In this document: positions 14,493 to 17,710 of the stretch, one piece after another
Numbering within the stretch: the first letter of the stretch is position 1
Layout of the letters: every line of letters starts with the position of its first letter
NCBI GenBank assembly: GCA_958346165.1
Contig: CATVQO010000013.1
Span: 1-17,710, forward strand
From: an uncultured Collinsella sp.
Lineage (GTDB): Bacteria > Actinomycetota > Coriobacteriia > Coriobacteriales > Coriobacteriaceae
Direction: 5' to 3'
Length of the DNA: 17,710 bases
Notes under the pieces: generated by a model
Databases searched by the model: none
What the model was told of the DNA's origin: nothing
The model's input: only the letters and a program-made list of their open reading frames with translations
Translations under genes and position numbers: made by a program

Positions 14493-14990
14493 TCACGAAA
14501 AGCGATGTTTGAGCGCTTCGACCACGTTGGACGGGACAAACGTCGATACGTCACTGCCGAGCGAGGCGATCTGGCGAACGACCGAGCTCGAGATATAGCC
14601 GTACTGCGGCGCACTCATGACAAAGATGGACTCCAGCTCACTATCCAGGCGATAGTTAAGGTCGGCCTGCTGCAGCTCATACTCAAAGTCGGTCATGGCG
14701 CGCAGACCCTTGACCACGGCCCCCGCCCCCTGCTCACGAGCGAAGTCGACCAAGAGGCCGGTAAAGGGCAGGACCTCGACGCCGTCGATATCACCGAGCG
14801 CCTCGCGGGCCAGCGCCACGCGCTCATCGAGCATAAACGTGGTGCCCACACCGTTTTTACCCTGCGACTCGGCAACAGCGACGATCACGCTGGGAAAGAT
14901 GCGTCGGGCGCGGCGGATCACATCGATATGGCCAAACGTGATGGGATCAAAGGTGCCCGGGACGATCACGCGGTTGATGGTGTCATTCAT
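14493..14990 (-). CDS. coaD: Phosphopantetheine adenylyltransferase
   Basis: The 165-residue enzyme adenylates 4'-phosphopantetheine to dephospho-CoA, the penultimate step of CoA synthesis; CoA later donates the ACP prosthetic group. The nucleotidyltransferase landmarks are PGTFDPITFGH (11-21) with the TxGH-type motif, VKGLRAMTDFEYE (93-105), and YISSSVVRQIA (132-142). Length matches the family. The ATG at 14990 has a perfect AGGAGG six bases upstream. It overlaps the rsmD end by 8 nt, so both are probably translated together. A 68-bp gap follows before the SepIVA-like gene. Confidence 0.97.
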   Translation of the reverse strand: MNDTINRVIVPGTFDPITFGHIDVIRRARRIFPSVIVAVAESQGKNGVGTTFMLDERVALAREALGDIDGVEVLPFTGLLVDFAREQGAGAVVKGLRAMTDFEYELQQADLNYRLDSELESIFVMSAPQYGYISSSVVRQIASLGSDVSTFVPSNVVEALKHRFS

Positions 14991-15639
14991 GGGCGTCCTC
15001 CTGAAACGTCGTGGCATCGTTGTTATCAGCATCGGTGACGGCACTATCGCCCTCACCGTCGTCATCGCCGACCCAACGAAGCAGGTCGACCGAGGTAATG
15101 CCGTAGCGCTTCTCACGTACAGTCTCAAAGCCTACCGGATGCGCGCCCGCATCGGCGGCGGCATGCTCAAACAGGGCAAAAGCGCCAGGTGCAAGCAGAC
15201 CCTGCTGAGCCAGGTTCTGCAGCAGTTCCTCGACCGGCTCGGCACCAAAAGCATAGGGCGGGTCGAGCAGGACCAGATCAAAGGGGCCGCCCGGTACACG
15301 ACCGCGCGAGGCACTCGCCAGCATGTCGCCCGTGACCACGCGCCAACGCGCACGGTCACGGCAGAGCGACTCGATATTCTTGGTAATGAGCCGCGCGGCG
15401 TTGCGATCGATCTCAAACGTCGTGAGCGAGCGGGCCCCACGAGAGAGCATCTCTAACCCTAAGGCACCGGAGCCGCCAAAGGCGTCCAGCACACGGACCT
15501 CGTCCAGATCGAAATCGAATGCCGACATGACCATAGATGCGCACGCCTCGCGCACGCGATCAGTCGTGGGGCGGGTGACATCGCGACCACGGGGCTCCTC
15601 GATCTTACGACCGCGCCATTCGCCGCCGATGATTCTCAT
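14983..15639 (-). CDS. rsmD: 16S rRNA (guanine-N2)-methyltransferase RsmD
   Basis: The 218-residue enzyme methylates one guanine (G966 in E. coli numbering) in 16S rRNA using S-adenosylmethionine. It has the N-terminal MRIIGGEWRGRKI, TRPTTDRVREA, motif I VLDAFGGSGALGLEMLSRGA (50-69), the FEIDR acidic loop, and catalytic DPPY (126-129). Residues 191-218 form an acidic, Asp/Asn-rich tail beyond the usual end of about 190 residues. The ATG overlaps the recG stop (ATGA, 15636-15639), with AAGGAGG ten bases upstream in the recG end. The pairing recG-rsmD-coaD is common in Gram-positive bacteria. Confidence 0.94.
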   Translation of the reverse strand: MRIIGGEWRGRKIEEPRGRDVTRPTTDRVREACASMVMSAFDFDLDEVRVLDAFGGSGALGLEMLSRGARSLTTFEIDRNAARLITKNIESLCRDRARWRVVTGDMLASASRGRVPGGPFDLVLLDPPYAFGAEPVEELLQNLAQQGLLAPGAFALFEHAAADAGAHPVGFETVREKRYGITSVDLLRWVGDDDGEGDSAVTDADNNDATTFQEDAHE

Positions 15640-17710
15640 CCTCCGCTGACCTCCTTAAAGATATGTCGATAACGCATGGCGACCGCGTCGCGCAAGGGGC
15701 GCGTCGCCACGGAGTCAAGGGCGCTAGCATACCGCAAGAGCTCGACCGCGTCCAAATGGGCCCACTCGATCAGTTCCTCGTCGGCATCCAGGTCGACAAA
15801 GCGCAGGGTCACGCCGCCGTGCTGGCGGTACCCCAGGATTTCGCCCTCGTGACGCAGACGCAGGTCCATCTGGGCGAGTGTAAAGCCGTCCGAGGTCTTT
15901 TCGAGCGATTGCAGACGATCTTGCGCCGCCGATGCGCCGCCGTTGCCCTTGGAGTGCGTCATGACCAGGCAGGTGCCCGACACGCTGCCACGGCCCACGC
16001 GGCCGCGCAGCTGGTGCAGAGCCGCCAAGCCAAAGCGCTCGCCGTTCTCGATGACCATAACGGTGGCGTTAGGCACGTCGACGCCCACCTCGACCACCGT
16101 AGTCGAGACGAGCACGTCGATCTCGCCACGCTTGAAGGCATCGATGACCCGATCCTTCTCCCCGGCTGGCATGCGGCCGTGAAGGCGCTCGATGGCAAGC
16201 CCCGGCAACGCCAGACGCAGGCGGTCGAGCTCGGTTGCCGTATCGTGCAGCGGCACGGGGACGGTTACGCGGCCCTCGTCGTCGCGGGCAATACCGGGCA
16301 CGTCTTCCAGCTCATCGGCCGAGTCACTCGGCTCAACGAGCGGGCAAATCACGTAGGCCTGCTGACCCTTTTCATGCGCCTCACGGATGGCGCCATAGGC
16401 GAGGTCGCGGCTCGACTCGGTGAGCACGCGTGTCAACACGCCAGCGCCAGGGACGGGCCGATGACGGATGACGCTCGTATCCAGATCGCCGTAGACCGAA
16501 AGCGCAAGCGTACGCGGGATGGGCGTTGCCGTCATAACGAGCAGATCGGCACCGGGGCCCTTCGCGCGCAGAGCGTTGCGCTGGCCCACACCAAAGCGGT
16601 GCTGCTCATCGATGACCACGAGCGATAGATGCTTGAACGCAACGTTATCCGAAAGCACCGCGTGGGTGCCGAAGAGCACGTTAAGCTCGCCCGATTCCAG
16701 CTGTGCATGGATACGCTCGCGCTCTGCGGCCGGCGTGGCACCTGTCAGAAGCGCCCAGGACATGCCGGCCTGCGAGAGCAGAGGGCCGGTCTTATCGGCA
16801 TATTGGCGCGCCAACACGCCCGTGGGCGCCATAACGCAGGCCTGCGTGCCGCTATCGGCAGCCACAGCCAGCGCGCAGGCGGCAACGGCGGTCTTGCCGG
16901 TACCGACATCGCCCAGCAGCAGACGGTTCATCACGCGCCCGCCATCGCGCATATCGCGCAGGATATCCTGGAACGCGGCCTCCTGCTCGTCGCTCAGCGA
17001 AAACGGCAGGGCTTGCTTGAGCGCGGCCAGGTGCTCGCCCGCGGTGTGGGCATAGGGAACCACATCGACCAGACCGCCGTCGTTGCGCAGACGCAGCGCG
17101 AGCTGCAGGTACAGGCACTCCTCATAGGCCAAACGGCGGCGCGCAATGTCGCGCTCGGCCATACTCGAGGGAAAGTGAATCGAACGAAGCGCACGGGCAC
17201 TGCTCATGAGCTTGCGCTTTGCACGCAGTGGTGCCGGGATGGGATCGAAGGGATTGCCGACGAGCTCAAGAGCACCGCTCACGATGCGACGCATCCATGC
17301 CTGGCTCACGCCGTCACTTACGTAGTGGACCGGCAAAATGGTACCCGCAGCACGACCGTCCTCAAGCTTTTCAAAGTGCGGCGAGGCCATCTGCTTAAAA
17401 CCGTAGGCAAATTCAACCTTACCCATCACGGCCAGGCGGTCGCCCTGCTTAAGCTGCTGGGCAATCCAGGGCTGGCGGAAAAAGGCGACCTGCAGCACGC
17501 CCGTATCGTCAAGGAGTGAAACCTCGGTCACCTGCATACGCGGACGAGGCCGCTTTTGGACAATACGATCGACCGTGGCGATGATGGTGCACACGGCACC
17601 GATGGGCGCCATCTCGATGAACCAAGAACGGGTAAAGTCGAGGTATCGATGAGGGATATGGAGAAGGAGGTCCCCCACCGTCCGAATTCCCAGACGGCGA
17701 AGGGCCTCCT
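15636..17710 (-). CDS. recG: ATP-dependent DNA helicase RecG (5' end cut by window edge)
   Basis: The frame is open to the right edge; 690 residues are visible and probably only a few tens are missing. RecG reverses stalled replication forks and migrates branches. The first visible residues read EALRRLGIRTVGDLLLHIP, the typical wedge-domain start, so the GTG at 17678 is internal and not the start. Landmarks: Walker A LLLGDVGTGKT (about 264-274), DEQHRFG (about 367), TATPIPRTLA (about 394), the DVLVSTTVVEVGVDVPNATVMVIE strand, and HQLRGRVGRG (about 568). The C-terminal KTSDGFTLAQMDLRLRHEGEILG segment matches RecG. It lies first of the visible minus-strand block and overlaps rsmD by 4 nt. Confidence 0.96.
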   Translation of the reverse strand, partial: EALRRLGIRTVGDLLLHIPHRYLDFTRSWFIEMAPIGAVCTIIATVDRIVQKRPRPRMQVTEVSLLDDTGVLQVAFFRQPWIAQQLKQGDRLAVMGKVEFAYGFKQMASPHFEKLEDGRAAGTILPVHYVSDGVSQAWMRRIVSGALELVGNPFDPIPAPLRAKRKLMSSARALRSIHFPSSMAERDIARRRLAYEECLYLQLALRLRNDGGLVDVVPYAHTAGEHLAALKQALPFSLSDEQEAAFQDILRDMRDGGRVMNRLLLGDVGTGKTAVAACALAVAADSGTQACVMAPTGVLARQYADKTGPLLSQAGMSWALLTGATPAAERERIHAQLESGELNVLFGTHAVLSDNVAFKHLSLVVIDEQHRFGVGQRNALRAKGPGADLLVMTATPIPRTLALSVYGDLDTSVIRHRPVPGAGVLTRVLTESSRDLAYGAIREAHEKGQQAYVICPLVEPSDSADELEDVPGIARDDEGRVTVPVPLHDTATELDRLRLALPGLAIERLHGRMPAGEKDRVIDAFKRGEIDVLVSTTVVEVGVDVPNATVMVIENGERFGLAALHQLRGRVGRGSVSGTCLVMTHSKGNGGASAAQDRLQSLEKTSDGFTLAQMDLRLRHEGEILGYRQHGGVTLRFVDLDADEELIEWAHLDAVELLRYASALDSVATRPLRDAVAMRYRHIFKEVSGG

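Noticed and set aside
17676..17678. GTG as the start of recG
   Set aside because: The frame continues upstream to the window edge and encodes the conserved LRRLGIRTVGDLLLHIP segment, so the real start is outside the window.

Overview
The window looks like core chromosome from a high-GC Gram-positive bacterium. The gene order recG-rsmD-coaD-(DivIVA-like)-DUF177-rpmF-plsX-acpP-rnc-smc-ftsY-ffh is typical of Actinobacteria and Firmicutes. The GC-rich codons, the DivIVA-like gene placed as in mycobacteria and the general style suggest an anaerobic actinobacterium of the Coriobacteriia, such as Collinsella. That placement is an inference from sequence feel and synteny; no search was run.

Layout, left to right. 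(1) 1-54: two tandem copies of a 27-bp repeat that run into the stop codon of a MATE-family multidrug exporter (53-1402, minus). (2) 1528-2442: a SpoU-type RNA methyltransferase, minus. (3) 2552-3928: a thyA-folA pair, minus, for thymidylate synthesis and recycling of the dihydrofolate it produces. (4) 4095-4859: the only plus-strand gene, a fusion of a DUF134 helix-turn-helix domain to a NifX/NifB-like cofactor-binding domain with a His/Cys-rich tail. It has its own promoter flanked by two matching dyads, and a perfect Shine-Dalgarno plus GTG inside the gene at the domain junction. (5) 4918-4953: a strong hairpin between convergent genes. (6) 4976-17710: one long minus-strand block. It starts with recG, which runs off the right edge, and ends with ffh. 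It covers DNA repair (recG), rRNA methylation (rsmD), CoA synthesis (coaD), a septation-type coiled-coil protein, DUF177, ribosomal protein L32, phospholipid and fatty-acid synthesis (plsX, acpP), RNase III, SMC and the signal recognition particle pair ftsY-ffh.

Most genes of the long block overlap by 1-8 nt or are separated by about 10 nt, so translational coupling is likely. Two hairpins followed by T-runs break the block, before plsX and before acpP, and may act as attenuators. No gap exceeds 300 bases. I saw no tRNA, rRNA, CRISPR, transposase, phage or defence gene.

Nothing here is a whole new system. The most original signals are the DUF134-NifX fusion with its internal start and twin operators, the tandem repeat at the left edge, and several substitutions at normally conserved sites: RNase III metal ligand Asp to Asn, ACP DSL to NSL, and DHFR Pro-Trp to Val-Val.
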